Assembly: GCA_036346395.1 (NCBI GenBank)
Contig: CM070609.1
Location: forward strand, 27,602,223 to 27,666,222
DNA from: Hsuehochloa calcarea
Taxonomy: Eukaryota > Streptophyta > Magnoliopsida > Poales > Poaceae
Direction: 5' to 3'
Length of the DNA: 64,000 bases
The notes beneath the pieces are model-generated. The model saw only the letters and a program-made list of their open reading frames with translations, ran no database searches and was not told where the DNA came from. The position numbers and the translations under genes were made by a program. How positions within the stretch are numbered: the first letter of the stretch is position 1; the number at the start of each line of letters is the position of its first letter. This document shows positions 31,993-43,679 of this stretch, in pieces.

Positions 31993-33151
31993 GCCCTAGA
32001 CACATAGTGAACCCGATTAGATCTACCTCATACCCGGATCTAACCATCAGTGTATACTACTCGTTCGGATCTGAGATCCGTCGCTCGGTTATAGCACTTA
32101 GAAGGAGGATGTACATTTTTGAGAAACCTAATGAAATCCCCAAAATCGAAACACCAAATCGATCTCGAATCGGAACCCTAAGAACCCCAAGATCGGCACC
32201 TCAAAATCTCGATTGGAACAAAAGAGGCGGGAATACTTACGATTTTTTGGATCCGAGTCTTCCCATGGTCCGGGCACTCTGTCGCTCTACTCGGCGGTAT
32301 GCATGCGACCTCGATGCACGCGCGCGTTGCGCGAGAAGAGCTACTGAAGTGCCGCCTCTGATCTTGCCGCCACGCCACGCCTCCGCTCCGCTCGCCTCTA
32401 GATGCGCCGCATCGGTGAAGCAGCCGTTTTCTCCGTGCGGGCGAGAGAGAATTTCGGAGGGGACGAATCAAATAGGGTTAGGGTTTCCGCCGTTTCGCCG
32501 GTATTTTATACGGCGCGATTTTTGCTCCCGGCCGTTCGATTCAATCCGACGACTCGCATCGCTCGTTCGGCCGACGAGTGTAAAGTGCGACCGCTCTCCG
32601 CCGTTCGATCTGATCCGACGGTTCACGTGCGTCGCTCCATTTTTCAGCGGATTAAGTGGTAGGCGACAGCAGTAGCGAAAACAGCGGCATGACCGTAGTG
32701 CGCGGATGGAGTCGGTAGAGCCTCGGTGGCGCAAAATCTTCTTGCGCTTTGCATGTCGCGTTTTTAAGGATTTTTTATTTATTTAAATGCTTTTATGATT
32801 AAGTTTTATTATTATTTTATTTATTTTATGCACTGTTTTAATTATTGATAATTTCTCATGGCTCAGTATGAATTAGTCTCTGATTAAAATTGAACCAACG
32901 AGATATTTTAATTGGAGAATTTTATGATTTATTTTGGCATTATGTATACACATGATTACATACTGACCAACGTTGTTTGTAGTCATGTGTCGCCACATTA
33001 ATTGTTATAGTTCTTTTTTTTATTTCTGCCCAACGGTGATATAAACTAGAACTGTAAGTTTGCATGTTATTAATCAGACCAACGTAGGGTTAATTGCATG
33101 CAATACTTTTATGCTATTTCTAATTTTTTCCCTGTATTTTAATGTTCAGCC
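31993..33151 (+). other. Unusually long leader between primer site and gag
   Basis: About 1.15 kb separates the primer site from the gag ATG at 33152. The first 700 bases are GC-rich and CpG-rich, with open frames on both strands (32007-32675 plus, 32468-32734 minus); the rest is AT-rich. No domain is recognised. This may be a long structured leader or an inserted or captured fragment. Confidence 0.5.
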
Positions 33152-34130
33152 ATGAATGCTTCAAATGTTGCCGCTACAATTGACAACATTGAGCGACTTA
33201 CGAGAGCAACTTCCCGCTTGGAAAGAAAGAATTTCAGCTTGTCCTTGGAGTATTAGACCTTGATTATGCATTAAGGGTGCCTACTCCGTTCTCCCACCAT
33301 TGGTGAGGAAGATTACGATGAGAAAAGAAAATATATGATAATAATGTTGAAAAATGGGAGCGGTCTAACCGCTCATCACTAATGATTATGAAGACTTCTA
33401 TCTCGGCCGGAATCGGGAGCAATCGAATCGGGAGCAATCCCGATTCGAAAATGCTAAGGAGTATCCGCTTGAGAGGAGAAATTCAAAGGCTCCACTAAGG
33501 TTTATGCGATTACATTAATCCGAGGCTTCTATCCACTAAGTATGACGGGTCCAAAGATGTCGAGAGCACATCATGATGATGACCGATATGGTCGGAAAAC
33601 TCAAGGGCATGGACATGGAAATATCGATGGTTTCCTAGTTCACTTCATAATGACTTCTCTTCCTTCCAATACACCGCTTTTAAGATAAACTATAATACTC
33701 GGAAAGATAAATGGAGCATGAGCGATCTTATCGCCATGTGTGTCCAGGAGGAAGAAAGGATTAGGGCGAAAAGAAAGATTTAGTGAATCAAGTTGGCGGT
33801 CCTAGCAAAAGGAAGTTCTCAGGGGACTTCAAATCCAAGAAAAGGCTGCACTACTCTCCTAATTCAGATAAATCAGGGCCTAAGGTGCAAACTACACCTA
33901 AGCCCAATGTTGCTTCTACTAAAGCACCAAGTGGGAATGCGTGTCACTACGCAAGGAGCCGGACATTTCGGAAGGATTGTGTTGGTTTCCTAAAGTGGCT
34001 TGCCAAGAAGGGTAATGATTCTATAACTTTTGTTGATGAAACCCTTTATACTAATTTTCCCTTAAATCTTGGTGGATTGACTCAGTGCAACGTGCACGTT
34101 ACCAACTCTTCTGAGGATTCCATACCGTGA
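33152..34130 (+). pseudogene. Copia gag
   Basis: The frame begins at ATG 33152 with MNASNVAATIDNIERL and the phrase KNFSLS, then breaks. Pieces in other frames continue the capsid: PTIGEEDYDEKRKY (33290-33340), REHIMMMTDMVGKLKGMDME (33560-33620) and KDKWSMSDLIAMCVQEEERI (33700-33765). The basic C-terminus is in 33783-34130 (SKRKFSGDFKSKKRLH). The zinc knuckle is damaged: a CHYARSRTFRKDC frame stands where CX2CX4HX4C is expected. Several single-base losses explain the frame changes. Confidence 0.8.
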
Positions 34131-34182
34131 GAACACTAAGAAAGGGGCGAAGTCTTAGAGTCGCGGATGGAAAAGAAGCCAA

Positions 34183-37100
34183 GTGGAATCGGTTGGTTCT
34201 GTTTCCTTAGTTTTAGATAGCGGCTTCACACTTCGTCTTAATAATGTAGTTTTTGTTCCTTCCATTAGGAGGAATTTAATTTCGATATCTTTATTGGACG
34301 ATGATGGATTCAAATGTAATTTTGGTAACAATAAGTGTGTTATCACATTTAATTCAAATAATGTTGGTCTTCTTTGTTAGACAAGACAAGCTTTATATGC
34401 TTTCCTTAATGAATCACCGATATCTTTGAATGTGTGTGATACTATGCTTAAAAAGAATAATGAGACTTCTTCAAATGTGGCAATCGCTGTTTAGGCCACA
34501 TTTGAAGGGGAGAATGGAGCGTCTCATTAAGGAAGAGATTCTCCAACCATTAGATTTCTCGACTGGACCAATCGCATTGATTGCATTAAAGGAAAATACG
34601 TAAAGAAAATAAAGAAGGAGCAACTCGCACTCGGGACTATTAGAGTTAATTCATACGATATTTGTGGTCCTTTTCCTGTGACATCAGTGGATGGTTTTGA
34701 TTCTTTCATTACATTCACTGATGATTTCTCCCGTTATGGTTATATTTTTCCCATTAAGGACCGATCCGAGTCACTTGATAAATTTAAGATATTTAAGGCT
34801 GAAGTTGAAAATCAGCACAACCTAAGAATCAAAGTGGTAAGATCGGACCGTGGGGGAGAATATTATGGGAGACATGCCCCTTATGGCCAAATTCCTGGCC
34901 CTTTCGCTAAGTTCCTTCAGGAAAATGGCATTGTTGCCCAATATTCTACACCAGGTGAACCTCAGCAAAATGGGGTAGCTGAGAGACGCAACCGTACACT
35001 TATGGATATGGTACGGAGCATGCTTAGCTACTCTAGTTTATCACCTGGTTTATGGATGGAGGCACTAAAGACAGCAGCACATATTCTTAATAGGGTTCCC
35101 AGTAAATCAGTACCTAAGACACCTTATGAATTATGGACTGGGAGAAAACCGAGTTTGAAATATTTAAGAGTATGGGGTTGTTGTTCTGAAGCTAAGATAT
35201 TTAATCCACATATTGGAAAATTAGATCCTAAGACAATAAGTTGCCATTTTATAGGGTACCCTGAAAGATCTAAAGGGTATCGGTTTTATTGTCCTGATAG
35301 AACAACTAAGTTTGTAGAAACAAGACATGTCTTGTGTTCTTAGAAAATAATGAGGACACGGAGCCTAGAAAATTGATCTTGAAGAGAAGCGGGTTTACGT
35401 TCCTTCACCGCTTATCCCAGAGATTTTTATTCCTGCACTTCAGGTGGTTGCACCTCCAGTACCAAATACTTTTGATGCACCCACTGTTGGGGTCTCTGAA
35501 ATTCCTAATGTCATACCTAATGATGAGCCTCGGCAGCCTCCTGCGCCTCAATGACCTCCTGCAATAGTTCTTGAACCTATTAGAAGATCACAAGGGAGAG
35601 AAGATCGCCATCCCAAATGATTATGTTGTTTACATGAATGAGGATATTAATGATATAGGAAGGTAGATGATCCCACCTCTTATAAGGAAGCAATAATGAG
35701 TGAATATTCTCCTAAATGGTTTGATGCCATGAAGGATGAACTAAAGTCTATGAGCACTAATGATGTATGGGACTTAGTAGAAATTCTGACGAGTCAAAGC
35801 AAGAGGGTCAGTAAATGGGTCTACAAAACTAAGCATGACTCTAAAGGAAATATCGAAGGTTCAAAGCAAGACTCGTAGCAAAAGGCTTCTCACAAAGAGA
35901 GGGATTGATTATAATGACACTTTTTCTCCTGTCTCAACTAAGGATTCTTCTCGAATCGTTATGGCACTTGTAGCTCATTATGATTTAGAGCTACATCGGA
36001 TGGACGTTAAGACGGCATTCCTTAATGGCGATTTGCAAGAAAATGTTTACATGACTCAACCTAAGGTTTTGTTGTGGAAGGCAAGGAGCATATGGGATGT
36101 CGACTTAAGAAATCTATTTATGGCTTAAAACAAGCATCGAGGCAAAGGTACCTCAAATTTGATAAAGTTATAAGGAATTTTGGATTTAAGGAAAATGAAG
36201 TTGATAATCGCATATATGTTAAGTTCAAGGAGTAAATTCATCATCTTAGTACTTTATGTGGATGATATCTTATTGGCTAGCAATGATAAGGATATCTTTT
36301 TTGAATCAAGAGATTTCTCTCATCCAATTTTGATATGAAGGATCTCGGTGATGCCTCTTACGTTCTTGGCATTGAAATTCACCGGACAGTCCAAAGGAGT
36401 ATTAAGTTTATCTCAAAAGCATACGTTGACAGTACTAAAGAGATACAATATGCATAAATGCTCGCTCACCCGCTCCTATCGTTAAGGGCGATAAGTTTGG
36501 GACATTTCAATGTCCAAGGAACCAATATGAAATCGATCGATGAAGACGGTTCCTTACGCTTCAAATTGTCGGAAGCATTATGTATGCTCAAGTAAGCACA
36601 TACGACTTAGCTTTTGTAACCTAATGCTTGGCGATATCAACAAATCCAGGACCGGACCACCGGAAGGCCGTTAAGAAAGTCTTGCGTTATATGCAAGCTA
36701 CTAAGCATCTCATGCTCACATATAAGCATACCGATAACCTTGAAGTTGTTGGTTATTGATTCGATTTTGCGGGATGTGTTGATACTAAGAAATCCACGTC
36801 AGTTATATCTTCACACTCATTTGGAGGAGCTATCTCGTGGAAAGCTCCAAACAAACCCTTACGGCATCTTCAACGATGCAAGTGAGTTTGTGGCATGTTA
36901 TGAGGCTCTCGGGGTGTTTGTATGGCTTAAGAATTTTATTCCGGCCTTAGAGTGGTTGTGACATTTCTAAACCACTCACCTTATATCGCGATAACGAACC
37001 CGATCTTTTATGCGAGTAACAACAAGTCAAGTGGTCTTTGCCAAACACATTGACATTAAGTATCATGTTGTGAAAGATAGAATCCGAGATCAAACCATTA

Positions 37101-37291
37101 GTATCAAGCATATTAGTACTAAGTCGATGCTTGCGGATCCGCTTACTAAAGGCTTACCACCCAATATATTTCGTGATCATGTTGCCTTATGGGTTTATTG
37201 GAAAGCCTCGATTCGGATAAAGGACCTTAAAACAAACCAACTCCCATTAAGTATAATAAATATCCATTTTAAAGATGAGAGTATACTATAG
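34183..37291 (+). pseudogene. Copia pol: protease end, integrase, reverse transcriptase, RNase H
   Basis: LRLNNVVFVPSIRRNLISIS (34183-34380) is the linker after the protease. The longest frame (34678-35343, 221 residues) is the integrase core: FTDDFSRYGYIFP, RSDRGGEYYG, and PQQNGVAERRNR with the catalytic Glu, then LWTGRKPSLKYLRVWGC and the GKLDPKTISCHFIGY C-terminal block. Reverse transcriptase is split: KWFDAMKDELKSM (35700), HRMDVKTAFLNGDLQENVYM (35990-36060) and the active site LYVDDILLASND (YVDD at 36254-36265). RNase H phrases (VLRYMQATKHLMLTY; STKSMLADPLTKGLP near 37110) complete it. Stops and shifts occur between all blocks. Confidence 0.88.
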
Positions 37292-37395
37292 GTCTTGGGT
37301 TGTATGACACTTCATTGGTCATGCTACACATTACCTTGATATACTATTTCATTTGAGGATGGACTTATGATGTTAGCTGACGATCAAAGGGAGAA

Positions 37396-37848
37396 TGTTA
37401 GAATTGATCTCGCTAAGCACCCGAGATTTCGGGAGGCCACGCCTCCACTTGCGCCTTAATCGGAGGCATAACCAATTCTGTTTTGGTTTTGGTCCCGGTC
37501 ACTTTAGCGCTACAATAAATAGAGGGATCGGTCAGGGTTATGAACACAAGAGGTTCAAGCCCAAGGATATCCCGTACAAGCCCGATTGGTAAAGGAGCGC
37601 TGAGGTGAACGAAGGCTAGAACCTTCGGCATCACCGTGACGCCACTGTCAACCTCACGCCTCCCCGCGACTCAGGCCGACGTCCCGGCGCTCCCATCTGC
37701 GCCTACCCCGACCGATTCTCAACACTCAATGGCTTCTTCAAATTCGGGTAAGAACTTAAGCTTCCGCTCTAATGTTGTGCTAGGTGTTCATTTATGTGCT
37801 AGGGATAATCATGTTTTAGATCAAGTCATTAGCTTAGTATAATAAACA
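37396..37848 (+). repeat. 3' LTR of the copia element
   Basis: This 453-bp LTR is preceded by a purine tract and followed by the GTTTG target duplication. Compared with the 5' LTR it lacks single bases at CTCGGC, ACCCCG and TTCAGGG and has extra C at two sites, so the differences are mostly one-base indels. Confidence 0.95.
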
Positions 37849-37853
37849 GTTTG

Positions 37854-39071
37854 CACGCCAGTGGCGAAAACACCCTGACTTAGTCATCCACCAGATACAC
37901 CCTGCCCGGCGGAGACAAACCCTAAATCCCTCGCGCCACAGGACCAATGGCAGCAGCCAACGAAACGGCCGCCTCCGGGATCAGCAAGGGCGCACGCGAG
38001 AGATGCAGAAACTTCAACTGTGAATCGAGTTTATGTCCCGATTCGTGCGCAGATTTTAGCTTCGTTTTTCGAGGATGCAGATTTTGATTTCTCCCTCTCG
38101 GATGCTGCAACCCAAGACCAAGAGTAATGGGCAAGGCAGCTCGCGACTTGTTGGGTTTATTTAGAAACATTCGTGCTGTGGATGCAGGAGCCGGTTTCAA
38201 TGGGTCCCAGCCCAGGTGTGCGGACCAAGTTGTACTACTCGTGTTCGGATCCGAAGCGTACGCATGAAGTTTAAGCCCTGCTTGGGTGCAAGATTTTTGA
38301 ATAAGGGGGTGCCTATTTATAATGTGATTGACATTTTTTAAGCCTTTTTTCCCCCTGATAGATGGGATCAACAGCCAAATTCCAACTCTACGGGCACATC
38401 AATCTCTATACAAATCCAATTATCACAAAAAAAAACTTAAATTTAATAAATAAATAAAAATCAAACCACTTACAAATAGCAAAACCCTTTGAAAAGATTG
38501 AAAAAGGTTGAATTGTTTTATGTAAAATTCTTGTAGAAATATGGCTGTGCCGGAAGATCTGGAACTGGGCGTTTGCGCTGTGGCCCAAATTCGTATTATT
38601 GGGCTATGATTGGGCCAGATGCTGCCACGCTGAGAGCTAGGGCATTTGGCAAGCCCTGGGCTGCTTGGTCTCATGGGGTGTCAAATCGATCTTTTTTAAC
38701 ATTTCTTTTGAAGTGGGCCTCGTGTACATTTTCTCATAGTCTATGGCTCCGTTGCTCGACATCCAGCAGGGAATTCCTAAACACTTATATACCCGTGGAT
38801 TGATACACTTATATACCCGTGGATTTTTTTAACATTGTTGTTGTTTCAAGTAACAGGAACAACAACAATACAATCGTGCTAGAGAACTCTGCGAGTGTGT
38901 GTGCGATTTTACAGGAGTGACAAATCAAATGAGCAACAACAAAATTTTGGCACAACACAGCGCCCCGGGGGAAAAAAATCAACCGAAAGCTACATTCAGA
39001 ACACCAGATCTCTCATCATTCCAACAACCCATCCATTTCCTTCCGGACACGTACTGCTGCTCGGTGCCCAG
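37854..39071. other. Intergenic, no gene recognised
   Basis: A minus frame at 37922-38371 (149 codons) has no recognised motif. A perfect 21-bp tandem duplication (ACACTTATATACCCGTGGATT) occurs at about 38780-38824. The right part is the 3' flank of the LysM gene. Confidence 0.4.
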
Positions 39072-42000
39072 CTACCACAGCAGGTTAGCGACTAGGCAGA
39101 GAGCGAATAATCCAAGAACATTGATGGAGTGCCGATCCGTCGGAGGAGCTCCAGAACTGGCGGCCGGACTACTAGTTGGGGCCATACCAGCCATCGTCGG
39201 ATCAATGCCTCCTTGGGATGGCATTGGCGTCGGTGAAGGGCCGAGGTACGTCTCGAAGAAGGACGACGTCGGCGGCGGAATCAGCGGAGGGAACTGATGC
39301 GGACCTGCATGCAAGAAGGGCACAATGTTCCAAGAAATGATCATTAGCTGCCTATAAAACCTTACTTCCATGTGACCATGAGGGAAAACTGAGAACAATG
39401 GCAAGAAAAATAACCTGGGCACTGAGGCTTGAGCGCCGTGGTTAACCTGAAAGATGCAAAGATCGATGGTGAGACAACTGTTTCTGAAGTGGAGAAGGAG
39501 ATTGATTTATTTGGGTGAAATAATGCTTAATTAATTACGTGGTGATAATTGTCCCGTTCACGTATCCACCGTAGCTGCAAGACGTAACGCTGCAGCCCGC
39601 GCTGGTCATCAGAAGGGTGAAGTTCCCGAGCATCATGCTGCTGCTGCTGCTGCACTGCATGCTGGAGCACGTCGAGTCCGCCAGTGGCGCCGGCACGCAG
39701 AACAGGCTGTATCGCCAACGAGCAACAGCGTCAGAAAGCCGAAACAGGGGCAGTAATTCAGACAGACTGTTTAGTAGTTAAATCTGGAGCAGATTGAAGG
39801 CGAGTCGGTGCCTACTCCAAGTTGCCCGGACCACAGCTGCACTGGACACACCGATTGGCAGTTACTGCGTAGGTCCCGTTCGCCACGGTCAGCCCGTAGT
39901 CCGACGTGAAAGCGGCGAATGATGAGGTGCATGCTGGACAAGTGGACAGGGAATAGAAATGGAAGTATGTCAGTAAAAAGTATCAAATAATGGAGCAGCA
40001 AATGACAGGGTAAATAGCAATGGCAAGATTACTGATGAGGAGGAGGAAAGGAGCAATCATGTATACAGAACAATAATGGATGCTATCCTCAATTCCTCAA
40101 TCCTCATCCTGTTAGTCCGTGATCTGACAGAACATGTGAGGATGATGATGATGGGAGTTTCTCCTTGCCTTCTTCAGAAAAGACAAATGAGCAATGAGGT
40201 ACTCCACTATACTTTAGTGCATACTGCATACCCAAGAATTTACCACTCGCCACTGTCAAAACATGAAGGGCAAAATGACAGGAACAACGGACAGTTTAGA
40301 GAAATGATACCTAAATGCACATTTTTTGGGCCAAATTTCATATATGTAGTTGTTTGATTGCTCCTGGACAGTATGAGGAATTCGAAGGGCTCATCTGTCT
40401 GTCCCCGAATGGCAGGGTTAGGATTCTCTGGTCTGGTAACACTTGACAGTTGACACACACATGGAGCGCACTTAGCAGAGAACCTTTTCACTGTACTAAA
40501 CAGAGGACCAACTCACACTTTCTGCACAACAGTACAGATTTACGGCTATGCATGCACATTGTTAATTGTCAAAATGTGTCATCCTGCACGCTGCTCCCTT
40601 TTGCCGCCGTTTCCTTTTCGTTTGTCGCACCTTGATCAGGAACAAAAGCAGCCGTGGAAAGGATAACATGCACTGATCTTTTTAAAAGTTGGGAGCACCC
40701 GTGCAAATATAAAAACAGAGCAGCCAACCTGGCATTAGCACACAACGCTGTATTCGTACACGGTGTAGTACGATTAAAAAAACAACAACTTTTAATTTGA
40801 AGTGTAAAATCTTGTCATGCATGAACACTGATGACAAAGTGAATCGTATGGTTGGGGTGTGTAGTGTAATTCAGGGAAGTCTACCTATACAAGTCAGTCA
40901 GTGCTCGTAACAGTTAAGTTAGGACATCTTCGTAATTCAGGAGAGTGCTAATAAGCTAGTACTAGTACCGAAGAATTCAAAAAAAGCTAGCGTTTTCAAA
41001 CAAAGGTGGGTGCAGCTGAGTATTTGGCTAAAATGGCAATGCTGATGGCCGTAATAATACATGTAGTCTGTTTCCGACGTCAATAGCAAAAATAACATCA
41101 CGGAGCTGCCACCGCTCGACACGTCGTCAAGTCCGGTCCCCAGGGAGCCGGACCTCACTCGTCCGTGCCTCAGGGACACGAACTCCCCATCCTCTGTGCC
41201 CGGGGCGGAAGCCACTCCGTAGGCCACATGTGTAGTCCGTGCCCCTAGGGGTGGCGAGCCTAGCTCGCCCGTGTCCATAGGGGCCAGATCTATCTAGTCC
41301 ATGCCCCAATGGGGCACAGTGCTACCGAGATCGAGTGAAGTGCCCCTGGGGCCACGATCCCCTGCCGAGTGAATTTTGTCACGTATGTGCATGTATGCTG
41401 TCACGCGCGCATTATTTTCACTCATCGGGCGAGAAACAATGATTTCTGACGTGGGCACATACGTGGGCACCGGTCTACGAGGAAGGGCCCATCGAAAAAG
41501 GCAGCGTTTCAATGTGATGGGACGTGTGAGTACGAGAGGGAAGAACGAGGCTCAACCGTGGAAAAGCACTCAATTATCAGTTAAGCTCTTTTACGGTACG
41601 CTTAATTTAATACGGGCCGTCTATTCTCTTTGATCCAATGGTTCAGATTAGTTATACTACATCTGATAGTATGAGTAGTAGATCGCATACTACAAAAGAA
41701 ATATTTTCAATCCCAGTTAGAAAAATCCATAATACCCTTACAAAAAATTATAAATACAAATAAAAGTATATTATACTCTTAACAAATCAATAGTCAGATT
41801 TAATTTATACAATCATCATATACTACTATAGAATGTACCGTAAATTTCTCTATCAGTTAGAACTATGAGGTTCCCTTTATTGTTCAAGATATTGCGTCAG
41901 GTCTTGGCATGATTGGACTGAACCATTTTTAGGAGAGTTGCTTTGCAACGTGCAGTGTGCTTGCGTCAGAAATAATTATTTCTGGGCCGATGGATGGAAA

Positions 42001-43151
42001 TAATGGGTGCACGATAGCATGTACGAACGTACGTGGCAAATTCACTCGGTAGAGGATCATGCCCAGGGGCACTTAACTCGGCAAGACCGTGAGGAGGGGA
42101 TCCCAGGCTCCTAGAGCATGGACGAGCGAGGTCCAGGTCTCTAGGGACCGGACTTGGAATTATTTTTACTATTGACGTCAAGAAGATTTATCGTTACGGC
42201 CGTCGACAACGCCATTTTAGCCAACGCCCCGGTGTCAGTTCACTAAATCATAACCGGAGACTACGCGGCTGAGAGAGAGACACTTACATGGCATCACTGT
42301 CAAGTACGTGAGTAAATTTCCATCAACCAAATTTGTCGGCAACCACGGGATCTAACCAACCAACCACGCAGCTACGTGCACGGCACATCTCAGCAATAGC
42401 GCAAAGCAACAACACCGAAAAACCAGATCCAAAAAGAGTTAATTAAGCAGCGGCTCACCGGGCAGCGGGACGACGACGATGTCCCCGGCGGCGAGGTCGG
42501 CGGTGGCCATGTCGTTGACGCTCATCAAGTCGGTGGCCGTGGTCCGGTACCTCTGCGCGATGGCGGCTACGGTGTCCCCTTCCCCACCACGTACGTCAGG
42601 TACACGGCGGGCACCCCGTTGTCGACGCCGCCAAAGCAGGCGCAGTGCAGCGGCACGAACAGCGTGGTCCCGGCGTCGACGGCGTCGGCGGCCTTGGCGT
42701 CGAGGATGCCGTTGGAGTCCCGGATCCAGTCCGGGGTGGTGAGCCCGCCGTAGACCGCCGAGGATATGGAGGCGAGCGTGTCCCCCGGGCGGGAGACGTA
42801 GCGGACGGAGGTGGCCTTGCGGATGCCGTCGGAGCAGGCGCAGGGCACGGGCACGCGCATCGGGAGGCCCGCAGGGAGGATGCGGTCGGCGGGGTCGGGG
42901 ACGGCGAAGTCTATGGAGTTGGCGGCGAGGATGGCGAGCGGGTCGGCGGCGAAGAGCGCGGCCAGCTCGGCGAGCTTGAGGTCGGCGTAGAGTGTGTAGG
43001 AGAGGAGCGCGGGGCAGGCGGTGGAGGAGGAGCAGGACTCGAGGGTGGACTTGGGCGCGGCGCAGGGCAGCTGCGTGCAGGCGACGGCGGCGAGGAGGAG
43101 GAGGAGGAGGAGGTGGTGGTGGTGGCGGAGTGGGGAGGACGGGAGTGGCAT
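39072..43151 (-). CDS. LysM-domain GPI-anchored protein (LYP4/LYP6-like), five exons, frameshift in exon 1
   Basis: Exons on the minus strand: 43151-42459, 39933-39816, 39706-39539, 39446-39415 and 39304-39072, all with GT...AG borders and compatible phases; with one base restored the total is 415 codons including the stop. The protein has a Leu-rich signal peptide after MPLPSSPL. Two LysM-type repeats follow: RYVSRPGDTLASISSAVYGG and, after the break, GDTVAAIAQRYRTTATDLMS. Cys-rich segments include CVQCSCGPGN and TSCSYGGYVNGTI. A Pro/Ser/Thr-rich tail (GPSPTPMPSQGG) and a hydrophobic C-terminus (INVLGLFALCLVANLLW) suit GPI anchoring. Rice LYP4 and LYP6 bind peptidoglycan and chitin at the plasma membrane. 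In exon 1 a G run (42576-42579) is one base short, giving a TAG soon after KGTP; either a sequencing error or inactivation. Confidence 0.88.
41024..42224. mobile_element. Long-TIR DNA transposon (Mutator-like candidate) in intron 1 of the LysM gene
   Basis: The ends start TTGGCTAAAATGGC in both orientations, and the inverted similarity continues for roughly 400 bp. Matching blocks include GACGTCAATAG(C/T)AAAAATAA, AAGTCCGGTCCC, GCCGAGTGAATTT-like and TTTCTGACG. The interior (41500-41860) is AT-rich and non-coding. Such long terminal inverted repeats suggest a MULE. No 9-bp duplication was found, and the outermost bases are uncertain by up to about 20. It lies on neither splice border of the 2.5-kb intron. 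Confidence 0.7.
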
Positions 43152-43679
43152 GACGGTGGTCGGGAGCGGGGAAGCGTGCGTGGGGTGGAGACTGTTGACT
43201 TGGGGCCTTCCGAAGGGTGGCGACTGGCGAGTGGAGACCGGCGAGACTGCGGAAAGGCCGTGGCGCTGGAAAACGTGCGGGGCTTTGGATCCCGTGTGCG
43301 GTGTTCGACGTAGGGATCCTCTGTGCGAGTCTTGTGCAGCAGGATTCGTTTAAGAAATGAAAGTGCGAGCTCACATTGGAACACCGAATAAGAATTCCAC
43401 GCGAAATACTTGAATCTCTGATCGAGCACCGGCTCCGTTTATCTCTGAACCGCAGATAATCTAGATCTACGCGTTTCAGTGTTGGCTACTTGGTGTTGGT
43501 GGGGCTCGGCTGGTTTGCTTGAACTTGGAAGTGCCGTGATTTTGGAATGAGTAATTTTGGGCCATTTTCTGATCAGGCACGCATGATATCGTTTGTTTTC
43601 TCTGACCCAACCTGATTGATCAGAGTTGCATGGCATCTTTTCGTGTACGATTGCCCTTTTCTTTTAGGTACCGTATCGA
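43152..43679 (-). promoter_or_regulatory. Upstream region of the LysM gene
   Basis: About 0.5 kb separates the start codon from the gypsy remnant beginning at 43680. The part nearest the gene is GC-rich. No clear TATA box could be picked, and no second gene is evident. Confidence 0.35.

Larger units (their letters stand above)
31522..37848 (+). mobile_element. Complete Ty1/copia retrotransposon with two LTRs
   Basis: The 6.3-kb element has LTRs at 31522-31977 and 37396-37848, both starting TGTTAGAATTGATCTC and ending TATAATAAACA. The 5-bp target duplication GTTTG flanks it (31517-31521 and 37849-37853). A primer-binding site follows the first LTR, and a purine tract (CAAAGGGAGAA) precedes the second. 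Domain order gag, protease, integrase, RT, RNase H defines copia. The coding region has many frameshifts, so the copy cannot move on its own. The LTRs differ by roughly five single-base indels, about four substitutions and one complex change, which implies a fairly recent insertion. Confidence 0.95.

Noticed and set aside
32007..32675. 222-codon frame in the copia leader
   Set aside because: It is overlapped by antisense frames of similar quality, has no motif and sits before gag; it was treated as leader sequence.
37922..38371. 149-codon minus-strand frame after the copia element
   Set aside because: No motif, low-complexity composition and no start context; probably chance.
42645..43353. 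Plus-strand and alternative minus-strand frames over LysM exon 1
   Set aside because: They are shadows of the exon; the 311-codon minus frame is useful only because its last part continues the LysM repeat after the one-base loss.
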